The notes: a model not told the origin generated them from the letters alone. A stretch of 64,000 bases of DNA from Arcanobacterium haemolyticum (GCA_021532125.1 JADYUX010000001.1:496001-560000); one strand, 5' to 3'. Counted from the stretch's first letter, positions 30,916-40,938 are shown. A program made the numbers and translations.

Positions 30916-33564
30916 TTACTCCTCGTGAGCAACAACCGTCAGAGACAACGTTGGCTTCCGCTCGCCAGTGGATGGATCGAGCAGCGCCTCGGAAGTTTCT
31001 GGAGCATCGACACGAACCGTGTCCCCATCCTTGACCTGCCCGCCGAGGAGCTCTCGGGCAAGTTGGTCGCCAATCTCGCGCTGGATGAGGCGGCGCAGCG
31101 GACGAGCACCATAGGCCGGATCGTAGCCATCCATCGCGAGGTATTCGCGAGCCGCTGACGTCACGTCCAACGTGATCCGGCGCGAACCGAGACGATCCGC
31201 GAGCTGCATAACCTGGAGATCAACAATCTTGCCAATCTCATCAAGAGACAGCGGATCAAACACGATGACATCGTCGAGACGGTTAATGAACTCCGGCTTG
31301 AATGCCGAACGCACAGCCGCCATGACAGCCTCATGCTTTGCCGTATCGTCGAGCGTCGGATCGGTGAGCGCCTGCGAACCAAGATTCGACGTCAAGATCA
31401 AAATGGTGTTCTTGAAATCAACTGTGCGTCCCTGACCATCCGTGAGTCGGCCATCGTCGAGCACCTGCAACAAAATGTCGAAGACATCTGGATGAGCCTT
31501 TTCAACTTCGTCAAGCAAAATCACCGAATAGGGACGACGACGAACAGCCTCCGTGAGCTGGCCGCCTTCCTCATAGCCGACATATCCCGGAGGGGCACCG
31601 ACGAGACGAGAAACCGTGTGCTTCTCGGCGTACTCCGACATATCGATACGAACCATGGCACGCTCGTCGTCGAAGAGGAAATCCGCGAGGGACTTCGCCA
31701 GCTCGGTCTTACCTACGCCCGTCGGGCCAAGGAACATGAAGGAGCCTGTGGGACGATTCGGATCAGCAACCCCAGCACGCGACCGGCGCACAGCATCCGA
31801 CACCGACGCAACCGCGCGGCGCTGACCAATGAGACGCTTCCCGATAACTTCTTCCATCGACAGGAGCTTCTCAGTCTCACCTTGGAGCAGGCGCCCAACC
31901 GGCACGCCCGTCCACGCAGAGACAACTTCAGCGATTTCGTCGGCGTCCACGCGCTCAGCAATCATCGGCTCAGTATCCGGGTCAGCGCCGCGCGCCTCCG
32001 CAGCCTCGGCCTGGTCAATCTGTGCCTCCACCTCGGGAATCTCGCCGTTTTGCAACCGGCCAGCGTCCTCGTAGCGCCCTTCGCGCACCGCGCGATCGAG
32101 TTCAGTGCGCAGCTCATCGAGCTTGACGCGCAGATCTCCGACCTTATTTCGCCCAGCCTTCTCAGCCTGCCAGCGAGCGTTGAGAGCTGCGAGCTCCTCC
32201 GACTTATCCGCAAGTTCACTACGCAGCTTTTCCAGACGGTCGGCCGCCGCAGCGTCCGCCTTCTCCTCGGTATCAACGAGGTACGCTTCCTCCATCTTGA
32301 GGCGATCCACCTGTCGCTGGAGAACGTCGATCTCCTCCGGCGACGAATCGAGCTCCATACGCAAACGGGACGCAGCCTCGTCGACCAAGTCGATAGCTTT
32401 ATCCGGCAACTGGCGGTCAGGGATGTACCGCGAGGAAAGTTCGGCGGCGGCAACGAGGGCACCATCCGAAATCGTCACCTTGTGGTGCGCCTCGTACTTC
32501 GGGGCGATACCACGCAGGATTGCCACGGTATCCTCCACCGACGGCTCCCCCACATACACCTGCTGGAAACGCCGTTCGAGCGCGGGATCTTTCTCGATGT
32601 TCTCGCGATACTCGTCGAGCGTCGTGGCACCGATGAGGCGAAGCTCGCCACGAGCGAGCATCGGCTTAAGCATGTTGCCTGCATCCATTGCGCCCTCGCT
32701 GCCGCCGCCGGCACCGACGATCGTATGAATCTCGTCGATGAACGTGACAACCTCACCGGCCGACTCCTTGATTTCTTGGAGAACTGCCTTGAAACGCTCC
32801 TCAAATTCGCCACGGTACTTCGCACCGGCAACCATCGAGGCGACGTCGAGCTGGATGAGCCGCTTGCCGCGCAGCGATTCGGGGACGTCACCGTTGACCA
32901 TGCGCTGAGCAAGACCTTCCACAACGGCTGTCTTTCCAACGCCTGGCTCGCCGATAAGAACAGGATTGTTCTTCGTGCGGCGCGAAAGCACCTGGACGAC
33001 ACGACGAATCTCCTGGTCACGGCCAATGACCGGATCCATTTTGCCTTCCCGGGCAGCCTGGGTGAGATCGGTCCCGTATTTTTCCAGGGCCTTGAACGTG
33101 CCCTCCGGGTCCGGCGAATCCACCTTCGATGAGCCTCGAACATTCGGGAGAACAGCTGCAAGCTGATCCCGCGTTACTCCTGTCGAGCGAAGGATCTCTC
33201 CCGCCTGCGACTGGGAGGATGCTACGGCCATGAGCAGGTGTTCGGTCGAAATATACGAGTCACCCAGCGCCGTGGCTTCCTTACCAGCATCCGAGATTGC
33301 CCGGGAGAGCGGGCGACTTGCCTGTGGCTGGCTGACCGACGCGCCTTCGCTTGCTGGAAGTGCCGCGATAGCAGCCTCAGTGCGCTGACGCACAGCACCC
33401 TTGTTCACACCCATCGCGTCAAGAAGCGCGGCGGCAATCCCACCTTCCTGTTCAAGGAGAGCTGCGAGCAGGTGCAGCGGCTCGACCTGGGGGTTTCCCC
33501 GGTCGGTTGCCATACGAATCGCCTCAGCTAAAGCCTCCTGCGACTTCGTCGTTAACTTATCCAT
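30916..33564 (-). CDS. clpB: ATP-dependent chaperone ClpB
   Basis: Hexameric AAA+ disaggregase that works with DnaK. The 882-residue protein has the N-domain ([19 protein letters not shown]), the first ATPase ([30 protein letters not shown]), the long coiled M-domain with its Glu/Arg-rich heptads, and the second ATPase ([39 protein letters not shown]). The ATG has GGAGG upstream. The frame stays open 97 codons further up, but that part overlaps the promoter and the HspR site. A HAIR inverted repeat about 95 bases before the start places it in the HspR regulon with the dnaK operon. Confidence 0.97.
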   Translation of the reverse strand: MDKLTTKSQEALAEAIRMATDRGNPQVEPLHLLAALLEQEGGIAAALLDAMGVNKGAVRQRTEAAIAALPASEGASVSQPQASRPLSRAISDAGKEATALGDSYISTEHLLMAVASSQSQAGEILRSTGVTRDQLAAVLPNVRGSSKVDSPDPEGTFKALEKYGTDLTQAAREGKMDPVIGRDQEIRRVVQVLSRRTKNNPVLIGEPGVGKTAVVEGLAQRMVNGDVPESLRGKRLIQLDVASMVAGAKYRGEFEERFKAVLQEIKESAGEVVTFIDEIHTIVGAGGGSEGAMDAGNMLKPMLARGELRLIGATTLDEYRENIEKDPALERRFQQVYVGEPSVEDTVAILRGIAPKYEAHHKVTISDGALVAAAELSSRYIPDRQLPDKAIDLVDEAASRLRMELDSSPEEIDVLQRQVDRLKMEEAYLVDTEEKADAAAADRLEKLRSELADKSEELAALNARWQAEKAGRNKVGDLRVKLDELRTELDRAVREGRYEDAGRLQNGEIPEVEAQIDQAEAAEARGADPDTEPMIAERVDADEIAEVVSAWTGVPVGRLLQGETEKLLSMEEVIGKRLIGQRRAVASVSDAVRRSRAGVADPNRPTGSFMFLGPTGVGKTELAKSLADFLFDDERAMVRIDMSEYAEKHTVSRLVGAPPGYVGYEEGGQLTEAVRRRPYSVILLDEVEKAHPDVFDILLQVLDDGRLTDGQGRTVDFKNTILILTSNLGSQALTDPTLDDTAKHEAVMAAVRSAFKPEFINRLDDVIVFDPLSLDEIGKIVDLQVMQLADRLGSRRITLDVTSAAREYLAMDGYDPAYGARPLRRLIQREIGDQLARELLGGQVKDGDTVRVDAPETSEALLDPSTGERKPTLSLTVVAHEE

Positions 33565-33896
33565 TATCCCCTCCTTGGGGTACATCAACGTTCTTCCGCA
33601 GATAGCCGAGCTTTGCTGGACGGCATCTCTACGTTCCATTGATAAGAACGTCTCCGAAGTTGAGTCTATTCCACTCAACTTTGAGTTGGGAAGCACCACG
33701 ACTGTCTCGTCCGGAACACCACGACGAAAACGCTCGCAATCGAGCCACGTGCCTACAGCAACTACAACCGACAGTCCTTCCTCGTACAGCACGCACCCCT
33801 CACCGATAACCACAAGGCGAGTAGGCTTATCTGCAGACATCACAGCCGCCAGCACCCTCGTACAGCATTGCGACAGAGCGAACCCGCGGAGGAAAC
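33565..33896. other. Divergent control region, clpB and ybaK-like
   Basis: About 330 bases holding the clpB leader, the HAIR site at 33657-33681, and the ribosome site of the plus-strand deacylase gene. A dyad ACGTTC/GAACGT occurs at 33631-33651. No further gene is supported. Confidence 0.5.
33657..33681. promoter_or_regulatory. HAIR operator (HspR-binding) upstream of clpB
   Basis: AAGTTGAGT-N7-ACTCAACTT is a 9-bp inverted repeat close to the consensus CTTGAGT-N7-ACTCAAG. A third half-site TTGAGT follows at once on the plus strand. HspR itself is encoded at 45995-46498. Confidence 0.85.
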
Positions 33897-34412
33897 ATGG
33901 GAAAGAAAAAGAAGGCCAACGCCCACCAAGGAACGCCAGCCCTACAAGCCCTCGAAGCCGCCGGTATCGCCTACGAACTCATCGAATACGAACACTCCGA
34001 CCACTTCGAGCACGGATACGCACTCGACACCGCAGCAGTCCTTGGCCGCGACCCCGCCACACTCTTCAAAACTCTCATGGTCCTCGTCGACGGCAAGCCC
34101 ACCTGTGCGGTCGTGCCCGCCACCGGAATGCTCAACCTCAAATCACTCGCTAAAGCCGCCGGCGGTAAAAAAGCCGAGATGATGGAGCCATCCAAAGCGG
34201 AAAAACTCACCGGCTACGTCACCGGCGGAATCTCCCCCATCGGGCAACGCACAACCTCACCCACATACATCGACGAAAGCGCCCGAGCGTTCCCACGAAT
34301 CGCCGTATCCGGTGGCAAACGCACAGCCTCCGTCGATATCGCGCCCGACGATCTTGCGAAGCTCGTCGGAGCCACCTTTGCAGCAATCGCCGACCACAAT
34401 CGCCACGCCTAA
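33897..34412 (+). CDS. ybaK: Cys-tRNA(Pro) deacylase, YbaK/EbsC type
   Basis: Trans-editing enzyme that hydrolyses mischarged Cys-tRNA(Pro). The 171-residue protein has the single YbaK/ProX domain: GIAYELIEYEH near 24-34, ALDTAAVLGRDPATLFKTLMV, the conserved lysine segment LAKAAGGKKAEMM and GGISPIGQ. A lysine-rich start (MGKKKKANAHQGTPAL) is common in this family. GGAGG precedes the ATG. Divergent from clpB. Confidence 0.92.
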   Translation: MGKKKKANAHQGTPALQALEAAGIAYELIEYEHSDHFEHGYALDTAAVLGRDPATLFKTLMVLVDGKPTCAVVPATGMLNLKSLAKAAGGKKAEMMEPSKAEKLTGYVTGGISPIGQRTTSPTYIDESARAFPRIAVSGGKRTASVDIAPDDLAKLVGATFAAIADHNRHA

Positions 34413-34502
34413 ACTCAAGCGGAAACGCAGTGGCCCGATCAGACGAGTCTGCCGCACAACACGCGCACACGCGACGGCATCATGCACCCGTACAGCAGGC
34501 CC

Positions 34503-34697
34503 CTACAGGAGGATGACTGCCGCAATCACAAGCGCAATAACCGTAACAACACCAACGAGAGCGTAGAAAGGAGCGCGGCGCGAACGCCTTTTCGGCATGT
34601 AATCCTCGCCTGGGACGTAACCACCAAAATCGTAGCCGCCAGTATTCTGACGCCCATCGCCATCACCCACGCTGCCCGACATGCCGTTCTCGTTCAT
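34503..34697 (-). CDS. Small single-pass membrane protein
   Basis: A 64-residue protein with a Gly/Asp-rich N-terminus (MNENGMSGSVGDGDGRQ...), a basic cluster KRRSRR and one C-terminal helix (FYALVGVVTVIALVIAAVILL), so it resembles a tail-anchored protein with its body in the cytosol. GAGGGTGGGT lies directly before the ATG. It starts 40 bases after the gluQ stop, so probably co-transcribed. A longer frame opening at 34805 would overlap gluQ and lacks support. Function unknown. Confidence 0.65.
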   Translation of the reverse strand: MNENGMSGSVGDGDGRQNTGGYDFGGYVPGEDYMPKRRSRRAPFYALVGVVTVIALVIAAVILL

Positions 34698-34737
34698 ACC
34701 CACCCTCGTGTAACCACCTATTGATATGAGGATACCG

Positions 34738-35685
34738 CTACGCCAACACCGCAGCCGGACCAGCCGTAAGCGTTTCCGGATCCACACGCCACGGATCGAC
34801 ACCAATCACACATTCGCGCAGGCCAGAAGCAAATTCGTCGGCATTACGCGCACCGGCAAAACCGAGCGAACGCCCGAGTAAATCCACAACATCGCCAGGT
34901 GTCCAACCATAATGGGCCAGTTCCCGCATCGTCACCGCCCCATCACGCTTAGCCAGACGAATCCCCTCCGCATTAAACACCATCGGCACGTGCGCATACT
35001 CAGGTTCAGGAAGCCCCAACGCCTGCTGTAAGAAAATCTGGCGCGGCGTCGAGGAGAGCAGATCATTCCCGCGAACCACCTGCGATACGCCAGTAACGCC
35101 ATCGTCGTACACCGACACAAAGTTGTACGAAAACACGCCATCACCACGACGAACAACGAGATCGTCCACACCACCCTCGTAATGCCCACAAATCTCGTCG
35201 TCACACGACAGCGTGATGAGCTCACCCGCATCCGTCCGCGGTGCCGCAAGCCGAAGCGCCGGCCCCCGATTCGTCCCAGCAAGCTTGAGCCGGCCAGCTT
35301 CACGCTCCTGCACACTCAATTCGCGGCATGTCCCCGGATATGAGCCCGGCGGACGATGCGGCGCCGACGTCACATTCGCAAGTTCACGCCGCGTGCAGTA
35401 GCACTCGTACAAAGCACCACGCGCCTCCAGCTCATGAATCGCGTCGTCATACTCGGCAACTCGGTCGCTCTGAAACAACACCTCGCCGTCCCACGTGATT
35501 CCCAGTGCCTCAAGATCAGCAAGCTGACTATCAACAAATTCCGGGCGCGAACGCTCGTCCAGATCCTCCATGCGCATGAGAAAACCACGACCCGAATTGC
35601 GTGCAAGCGCCCAAGCAAGAAGTGCCGTGCGCAGGTTCCCCAGATGTAAATCGCCCGTAGGAGAGGGCGCATACCTGCCATACAT
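34738..35685 (-). CDS. gluQ: Glutamyl-Q tRNA(Asp) synthetase
   Basis: A shortened GluRS paralogue that attaches glutamate to queuosine in tRNA(Asp). The 315 residues contain only the catalytic core: the HIGH-like HLGN in GRYAPSPTGDLHLGNLRTALL at the start and the KMSKS-like RLAKRDGA. It has no anticodon-binding domain. Zinc-binding-type residues appear in YECYCTRREL. I placed the start at ATG 35685 (MYGRYAPSP), seven bases after TACAAT, a near-perfect -10 box. A frame extends 92 codons further up, through repeat DNA, and I reject that extension. Confidence 0.93.
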   Translation of the reverse strand: MYGRYAPSPTGDLHLGNLRTALLAWALARNSGRGFLMRMEDLDERSRPEFVDSQLADLEALGITWDGEVLFQSDRVAEYDDAIHELEARGALYECYCTRRELANVTSAPHRPPGSYPGTCRELSVQEREAGRLKLAGTNRGPALRLAAPRTDAGELITLSCDDEICGHYEGGVDDLVVRRGDGVFSYNFVSVYDDGVTGVSQVVRGNDLLSSTPRQIFLQQALGLPEPEYAHVPMVFNAEGIRLAKRDGAVTMRELAHYGWTPGDVVDLLGRSLGFAGARNADEFASGLRECVIGVDPWRVDPETLTAGPAAVLA

Positions 35686-35692
35686 AGGTGCC

Positions 35693-35698
35693 ATTGTA
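35693..35698 (-). promoter_or_regulatory. -10 box for leaderless gluQ
   Basis: TACAAT on the minus strand, seven bases before ATG 35685. One mismatch from TATAAT. Confidence 0.6.
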
Positions 35699-35783
35699 TT
35701 CCGGTGCGTGGCGTGCCATTTCTTGGGCTCGTGCACGTGCCGCTCACCTACAGCGTGTGCGCCCGCTCCACGCATGTTCTCCC

Positions 35784-35933
35784 TGGCGCAGGCAACACCG
35801 AACCACACCTCCGGTGTCCACTGCGCCACCCAGATCCCTCCTACACCCCCACCCCAACATTCCGCCCCACTTGGCGCAGCCAACACCGCCCTGGCGCACT
35901 CCACCGGGCCACATGTCCGGTGTCCACTGCGCC
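35784..35933. repeat. C-rich intergenic direct repeats
   Basis: An 18-base word (TCCGGTGTCCACTGCGCC) occurs at 35810-35827 and exactly again at 35916-35933. TGGCGCAG(G/C)CAACACCG occurs at 35784 and 35872, and TGGCGCAC at 35892. The 340-base gap 35686-36025 holds these repeats, the gluQ promoter and the nuclease terminator; no gene is supported in it. Confidence 0.7.
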
Positions 35934-35964
35934 CCCCCAAGCACAGCCCCCCCACACACAACGA

Positions 35965-35993
35965 CGGAGGGCGCCACCACGTGACGCCCTCCG
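35965..35993 (-). terminator. Hairpin after the extracellular nuclease gene
   Basis: A 9-bp stem CGGAGGGCG/CGCCCTCCG (35965-35973 with 35985-35993), about 33 bases past the stop. The T-tract is weak. Confidence 0.55.
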
Positions 35994-36025
35994 CACTCTA
36001 TTCAGTTATGTTTTACTCCCTGGCC

Positions 36026-39000
36026 TCAGGCTTCACGGCGCAGGCGAGCAACAGCGGCACCGCCAGCAACGAGGAGGACGAGAGCCGCACCAAGCAGCAT
36101 CGTCGTGTTCGCACCCGTGAACGCGAGGCCTTTACCTGGGACCGGCTTCGCGATCGGCGTCGTCGTGCCATCAGGCGATGCGGTCTGGATCGGGTCGCCT
36201 GCCTTGCGTTCAATAACGTTGATCTTGACGAATGCGTTAGGCGCGTTCTCAGTGAGGTTCGAGGTCGCTACCGCGTAGTGCTCACCAACGGGAAGCGAAG
36301 CCGAGTTAATGGTGAGAACAGCCTTACCATCGGCATCCGCGAGCGCCGTGCCCGCATATGTCGCCTCGGAGTATGTGTAAACGCGAGCCTCGGTCGAGGC
36401 GGCGAGCTTCTCGAATGGGAGCTCGACGTCGTCGCCCTGGATGACCTTCACCTCAGCAATCGCCGGGTTGCCCAGGCGGGCGAGTTCGGCTTCGACTGCA
36501 GCGGTGTCAGCAAACACGGGCGCCCACTCGGGGGCGGTCGGCTCGTCGGTTGGCTGCTCACTCGGCTGCTCACTCGGCTCCTCCGAAGGCTGCTCACTCG
36601 GCTCCTCCGAAGGCTGCTCGCTCGGTTCCTCCGACGGCTCCTCGGTCGGTTCGGCAGCGCCCGTGAAGCTCCACTCGGCAGTTGCGCCCGTGGCCAGGAT
36701 GTAACCGTCCTTGGCGCGCGCCTCAACCTTCACGGTCTCACCCGGCTTCACAGCAACCGTTCCGGTAACAACAGTGCCGTCAACGACGTACTCCACGCCC
36801 TCCACGGACGGAATCGTCACGGTGTTGTCCGCGAATGTCGGTGCGGTAGGCGTAACTTCGGTCTGAGCAGGAGCCTCTGTGACGCGCACACCGATCTTCA
36901 CCGGGTCGTGGTCGGAGGAACGGAATTCGGACTCGTCGTAGAGATTCGTCGCGTTGTAGTTGTATCGCGAGTATTCACGAGCGAGCGCTTCGGTGGAGTT
37001 GATGGCGTACACACCGGCATCTGTCACCATCTTGAGTGCTGCCTCGTTGCCGAGTGCCTGGTCGAGGCTGCCGACGAGGCCGGAGTACTGGTAGGTGTAT
37101 TCGCTGGCGTATTTAGCGTTACCCGTCTTGTCCGAGAGGTACTGCTCAATGCGGGTGTAGCCCTTGTCGTTGAGCGTCATGATCGGGTCTTCGGCGGAGT
37201 AGGAGTTGAGGTCGCCCACGATGAACACGGGTTCGCCCGCGAACTGCGTGTTGGTCCAGTCTGCGAGTGCCTTTGCCTGCTTCACGCGGTCGCTGTTGGA
37301 CTTGCCCTGCCACTTGTCGGGAGCTTCCGTACCGGAGCCCTTTGACTTGAAGTGGTTGACGACGACGACGAAGTCGTCACCGAGGTCCGCGCCATTCTCG
37401 TCGATTGCCTGCCACTTCTGGGCGAGAGGCTCGCGCGCGTTGCTGAAGGCAACCTGGTCGTCGAGGATGAGAGATTCCCCAACAGGCTTTACTTCATCAA
37501 CCTGGTAGATGAAGGCGAGGCGGATAACATCCTCACTGGAGAGGGCCGGGCGCTTTTCTGGGGACTTCACGTATGCCCACTTTGTCTTGCCCTCGGCCTT
37601 GTTGAGTGCGTCGACGAGGTTGGCTACTGCGTAGTCGCGATCCTTGCCGTTCTTTGCGGTGTTCTCAATTTCTTCGAGGGCGACGACGGAGGAGTCAAGC
37701 TTGTTGATCGCCTTGACGATCTTGACCTGCTGACGATCGAAGTTCGCCTTGTCTGCAGCGCCACGAGCGGTACCACACGACTTAGCTGTGATAGGTGCGC
37801 CGTTGCGGTCGTTGTAGGTGCTACGGCAGTTGAGGTCGGCCGCAGTGGTCGTGAAGTAGTTGAGTACGTTGAAGCTCGTGATGGAGATGTCGCCGCCGAC
37901 CTCAGGGCTGGTGGCTGGGCGTGTCGAGGAGAAGCTGAAGGATTCAGCGTCGGCATCGCGGCCCGCTTCACTTGAGAGTGGCTTGAGGGGCTGAATCTTC
38001 CACGAGCCGTTGCGGTAGTCGAGAACTGCGGGCTTGGTCTGGGTGACTGCAGCGCCTACACGGACTTCGTTATCGAGGGCGAGCCAGGACACCGGCTGGG
38101 CCTTTGTCTTAGCACTCTTGAAGAAGTCCGTCGACTGACCGTCGTCGAGGGAGATGAGCTTTGCCTTGTTGGAATCTTCAAGTGCCTGAACCTTGTCCAC
38201 GCCGTCGCGGGTGGGGTTGAGGACGTCAGTTGGCTGGCGCAGCGGCTGCGTATCAAGGGCAACGCCGATCTCGCCGTACTGGTTGGTCTGGTAGTTGTTC
38301 GTCACGGTCATCGGGCCGGTGATCTTGACGAGCATGCCTTCCATGGCTTCGCGCACGGCTTCGTCGGTCGAGAGAGTGTCGAGCTCGATAGCGACGGGGG
38401 CAACAGCGTTTGCGGGTGCCGTCTCTACTGAGAACGACGAAGCATTGAGCTCTGTAAGCGAGTAGAACTCCGTCACCGATCCGGTGGCCTTGACGTAGTC
38501 ACCGATCTTGACCTTTTGGGCAATGTTAGCGCCGTAGACGAACAGGCCATCGGAGGCTTCTCCTGCCGCCTTAGCCTTGCCGCCAGTGCCGGCGCTCTGG
38601 ATGTACACGCCGTTGAAGCCACCTGTCGGGTAGACAGCGGTGACGAAACCTTCGGTTGTCACCGTCGTGCCTTGAAGCGGGGATTCGCTTCCCGTTCCCT
38701 GGATCTGAGCGATCGTTACGCTCTCGCCAGATGGAACGCTGGGCTGGGTGCTTGGCTCAGTGCCCGGTGTCGAGGGCTCAGTTCCCGGCGTTGAGGGGTC
38801 AGTTCCCGGCGTGGGATCGGTGCTCGGAGCGCTGCCAGAACCCGTGGGCGTAATATCTGCAGCCTTGAAGTCTGCTGAGTTGTTGTCGGTATCAACGCCG
38901 TTCGTACGGGTGATACCCCTCGTGACCTCATTCGTTGGTGTCGGTGCAGCCTGAGTTTCGTAATTCGAGTGGCGGCCAAAGCCTACATAATCGACGATAC

Positions 39001-39421
39001 TTGCGTCTGTGACCTGGCCAGTGAAGGAGGGAGCTGCGCCGCGCGTGAGTGCGAAACCACCGTTAGCACCCATCTGCTGTGTGCACTTAATCGAAGCATC
39101 AGATCCCTCGCGTGCCGAATCGCCCTTGGCGAGGAGAGAGACAAGGTAGTAGCTCTTTGCTGCTACCGCCCCTGACAGCGTGCCCGCGCACTGCGCCAGC
39201 GGCTTGCCTTTTGCCGAGTAGTACGTAACGTTCAGGCCCGAGACATCGATGGCCTTGTCTGTGGGGTTGTAGAGTTCAACAAATTTGGCGCCGGGGCTTA
39301 CTTCGTTGATGACGACGTTATCTCCGGCCGGTGTAGCTTGGGCGGGAATCGCGGCAAGCGGTACTGCCAACAACGCTGTTGCGGCGAACGCAGCGATGCG
39401 CCCCTTCTTCCGTAGTATCAA
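36026..39421 (-). CDS. Cell-wall-anchored extracellular nuclease (ExeM/NucH type)
   Basis: A 1131-residue secreted nuclease. In order: signal peptide (to about residue 30, AIPAQA), a lamin-tail domain (VVINEVSPGAKFVELYNPT), a Thr/Pro/Ser/Glu linker, an OB-like domain (VTIAQIQGTGSESPLQGTTV), then an endonuclease/exonuclease/phosphatase domain with SFNVLNYF, VVALEEIEN, VVVNHFKSKG, VGDLNSYSAEDP and SSDHDPV. After this come a small Ig-like domain, an acidic EPSEQPSE repeat, another beta domain, and the sorting signal LAFTG with a helix and RLRREA. Metal and catalytic residues look intact. I chose TTG 39421, with AAGGGA six bases upstream, because the signal peptide then starts normally; a TTG at 39478 is the alternative. 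Probable role: extracellular DNA degradation. Confidence 0.9.
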   Translation of the reverse strand: MILRKKGRIAAFAATALLAVPLAAIPAQATPAGDNVVINEVSPGAKFVELYNPTDKAIDVSGLNVTYYSAKGKPLAQCAGTLSGAVAAKSYYLVSLLAKGDSAREGSDASIKCTQQMGANGGFALTRGAAPSFTGQVTDASIVDYVGFGRHSNYETQAAPTPTNEVTRGITRTNGVDTDNNSADFKAADITPTGSGSAPSTDPTPGTDPSTPGTEPSTPGTEPSTQPSVPSGESVTIAQIQGTGSESPLQGTTVTTEGFVTAVYPTGGFNGVYIQSAGTGGKAKAAGEASDGLFVYGANIAQKVKIGDYVKATGSVTEFYSLTELNASSFSVETAPANAVAPVAIELDTLSTDEAVREAMEGMLVKITGPMTVTNNYQTNQYGEIGVALDTQPLRQPTDVLNPTRDGVDKVQALEDSNKAKLISLDDGQSTDFFKSAKTKAQPVSWLALDNEVRVGAAVTQTKPAVLDYRNGSWKIQPLKPLSSEAGRDADAESFSFSSTRPATSPEVGGDISITSFNVLNYFTTTAADLNCRSTYNDRNGAPITAKSCGTARGAADKANFDRQQVKIVKAINKLDSSVVALEEIENTAKNGKDRDYAVANLVDALNKAEGKTKWAYVKSPEKRPALSSEDVIRLAFIYQVDEVKPVGESLILDDQVAFSNAREPLAQKWQAIDENGADLGDDFVVVVNHFKSKGSGTEAPDKWQGKSNSDRVKQAKALADWTNTQFAGEPVFIVGDLNSYSAEDPIMTLNDKGYTRIEQYLSDKTGNAKYASEYTYQYSGLVGSLDQALGNEAALKMVTDAGVYAINSTEALAREYSRYNYNATNLYDESEFRSSDHDPVKIGVRVTEAPAQTEVTPTAPTFADNTVTIPSVEGVEYVVDGTVVTGTVAVKPGETVKVEARAKDGYILATGATAEWSFTGAAEPTEEPSEEPSEQPSEEPSEQPSEEPSEQPSEQPTDEPTAPEWAPVFADTAAVEAELARLGNPAIAEVKVIQGDDVELPFEKLAASTEARVYTYSEATYAGTALADADGKAVLTINSASLPVGEHYAVATSNLTENAPNAFVKINVIERKAGDPIQTASPDGTTTPIAKPVPGKGLAFTGANTTMLLGAALVLLVAGGAAVARLRREA
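36551..36640. repeat. 24-bp tandem repeats encoding EPSEQPSE
   Basis: About three and a half copies of a 24-base unit within the nuclease gene. The unit length is a multiple of three, so copy-number change would keep frame and alter linker length. Confidence 0.75.
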
Positions 39422-39798
39422 GGTTTTTCCCTTCGTCGGGTGATTCTGCGTCGATGTGAAACACAAGAACACGGCCAATACTACGTGTTTTCGCCGTCAC
39501 ATTTGGGTGCTTTGATGCCGCAATATTGCGAGATTTTATGCTGCAGCAATGCACCATTCACCCTCAATTCATGTGCACTATAGCTTATGGTTAAATACCG
39601 TAACTTTTGCGGGTTACGTCAATGCGCTTCTTCGCGCGGATTCTCCGCACTATATCCCTCTAAACATGGCAGTAGCCCCATCCGAAGATACAACAGCGAG
39701 GGCAGCCATGTGCAGCCCCTCACCTTTTCTCTCGCGACACAAGGTGAGACGCCATCCATCCACATTGCGAACCCACCCACCCAGGTAGGCTAGACTTC
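39422..39798. other. Divergent A/T-richer intergenic region
   Basis: About 375 bases with the nuclease promoter and the rlmC promoter. It includes a 12-base palindrome CGCAATATTGCG at 39519-39530. Open frames here are short and have no ribosome sites. Confidence 0.45.
39786..39791 (+). promoter_or_regulatory. -10 box for leaderless rlmC
   Basis: TAGGCT, seven bases before the ATG at 39799, with no ribosome site. Confidence 0.5.
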
Positions 39799-40932
39799 AT
39801 GCACTGCTCCTACTTCGATGCCGGGATCTGCCATTCCTGCACCCACATGGGTGAGCCCTACATCCAGCAACTCGACGCAAAAGATGCTGCAGTGCGCGCA
39901 CTTCTTCCCCAGATGCAGTGGCTCGCTCCCTGCGCCTCACCCGAGCAAGGTTTTCGCAACAAAGCCAAACTCGTCGTCGGCGGAACCGCCAGCGAACCCA
40001 CTCTCGGAATCCTCGACGACCACCGACGAGGCATCGACCTCACCAGTTGCGGCCTCTACGAGCCTCCCCTCGCAGCGACTTTCCCAACCCTCGCAGCTTT
40101 CATCAGCCGAGCAGGCCTCACGCCTTTCGATGTGCGATCCGGACACGGGGAGCTGAAGAACATCCTCGTGACGATCTCTCCCGACCGCGAATTCCTCATT
40201 CGCTTCGTCCTCCGATCCACCGAGGCCCTCGTCCGCATCAAGAAATATCTCCCATGGCTGCAAGCGAACATCCCGGGCGCACACGTTGTCACAGTCAATC
40301 TTCTCCCGGAACGCAAGGCTGTCCCCGAAGGTGACACAGAGATTGTGCTGAGCGACGACGAGATTCTTCCCATGCGGCTGGAGGACGTCACCCTGGGCCT
40401 GCGCCCGCAATCTTTCTTTCAGACAAATACGCTCGTAGCTCGCGAACTTTACGCCCAGGCTCGCGCCTGGGTCGACGACATTGTGGCGCGACGAAGGAAG
40501 GATTCCGGCACGCTCCACCTGTGGGATCTCTACTGCGGAGTGGGCGGTTTTGCGCTTCACTGTGCAGGGGCCGGACGAGATATCTACGGCGTCGAAATCT
40601 CCGAACAGGCGATCCAATCGGCACACGCAAGCGCGAAAGCCGCCGGAATTGAGGCGCGTTTTATCGCAGGTGACGCCTTCCAAGCGGTTCAGGAAGCTGG
40701 CGATCCGGATATCGTCGTCGTTAATCCCCCACGGCGCGGAATCGGGAATCTCGCCGCATGGCTCAACGAATCGCGAGCGCATACCGTGGTGTATTCGAGC
40801 TGCAATCCGAAGTCACTGGCCGTTGACCTTACGCATATGCCGGATTTTCACCCCGTGTACGGGAGGCTTTTCGACATGTTCCCCCAGACCGACCATGCGG
40901 AAGTCATGGTGATATTAGAACGGCGAAGCTAG
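39799..40932 (+). CDS. rlmC: 23S rRNA (uracil-C5)-methyltransferase, RlmC type
   Basis: SAM-dependent m5U methyltransferase for 23S rRNA. Cysteines 3, 11, 14 and 84 (MHCSYFDAGICHSC, LTSCGLY) are the 4Fe-4S ligands of the family and occur without a TRAM domain, as in RlmC (formerly RumB). The SAM site is DLYCGVGG at 243-250, then NPPRRGI, the nucleophile Cys335 in YSSCNPK, and the general-base glutamate in DHAEVM. The 377-residue length matches. It starts seven bases after a TAGGCT box. RlmD-type alternatives are less likely because the TRAM domain is missing. Confidence 0.93.
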   Translation: MHCSYFDAGICHSCTHMGEPYIQQLDAKDAAVRALLPQMQWLAPCASPEQGFRNKAKLVVGGTASEPTLGILDDHRRGIDLTSCGLYEPPLAATFPTLAAFISRAGLTPFDVRSGHGELKNILVTISPDREFLIRFVLRSTEALVRIKKYLPWLQANIPGAHVVTVNLLPERKAVPEGDTEIVLSDDEILPMRLEDVTLGLRPQSFFQTNTLVARELYAQARAWVDDIVARRRKDSGTLHLWDLYCGVGGFALHCAGAGRDIYGVEISEQAIQSAHASAKAAGIEARFIAGDAFQAVQEAGDPDIVVVNPPRRGIGNLAAWLNESRAHTVVYSSCNPKSLAVDLTHMPDFHPVYGRLFDMFPQTDHAEVMVILERRS

Positions 40933-40938
40933 GGTAAC

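Noticed and set aside
31333-33132. 599-codon open frame opposite clpB
   Set aside because: Antisense shadow; low-complexity Arg/His/Leu-rich translation and no domain.
33565-33855. 97-codon N-terminal extension of clpB
   Set aside because: It would translate through the HAIR operator; GGAGG marks the shorter start.
35686-35961. N-terminal extension of gluQ by 92 codons
   Set aside because: The extension runs through direct repeats, and GluQ proteins begin at YAPSPTG-type sequence. A -10 box directly precedes the shorter start.
35570-37345. 591-codon frame across the gluQ start, C-rich gap and the nuclease 3' end
   Set aside because: It crosses repeats and a terminator, and opposes two well-supported genes.
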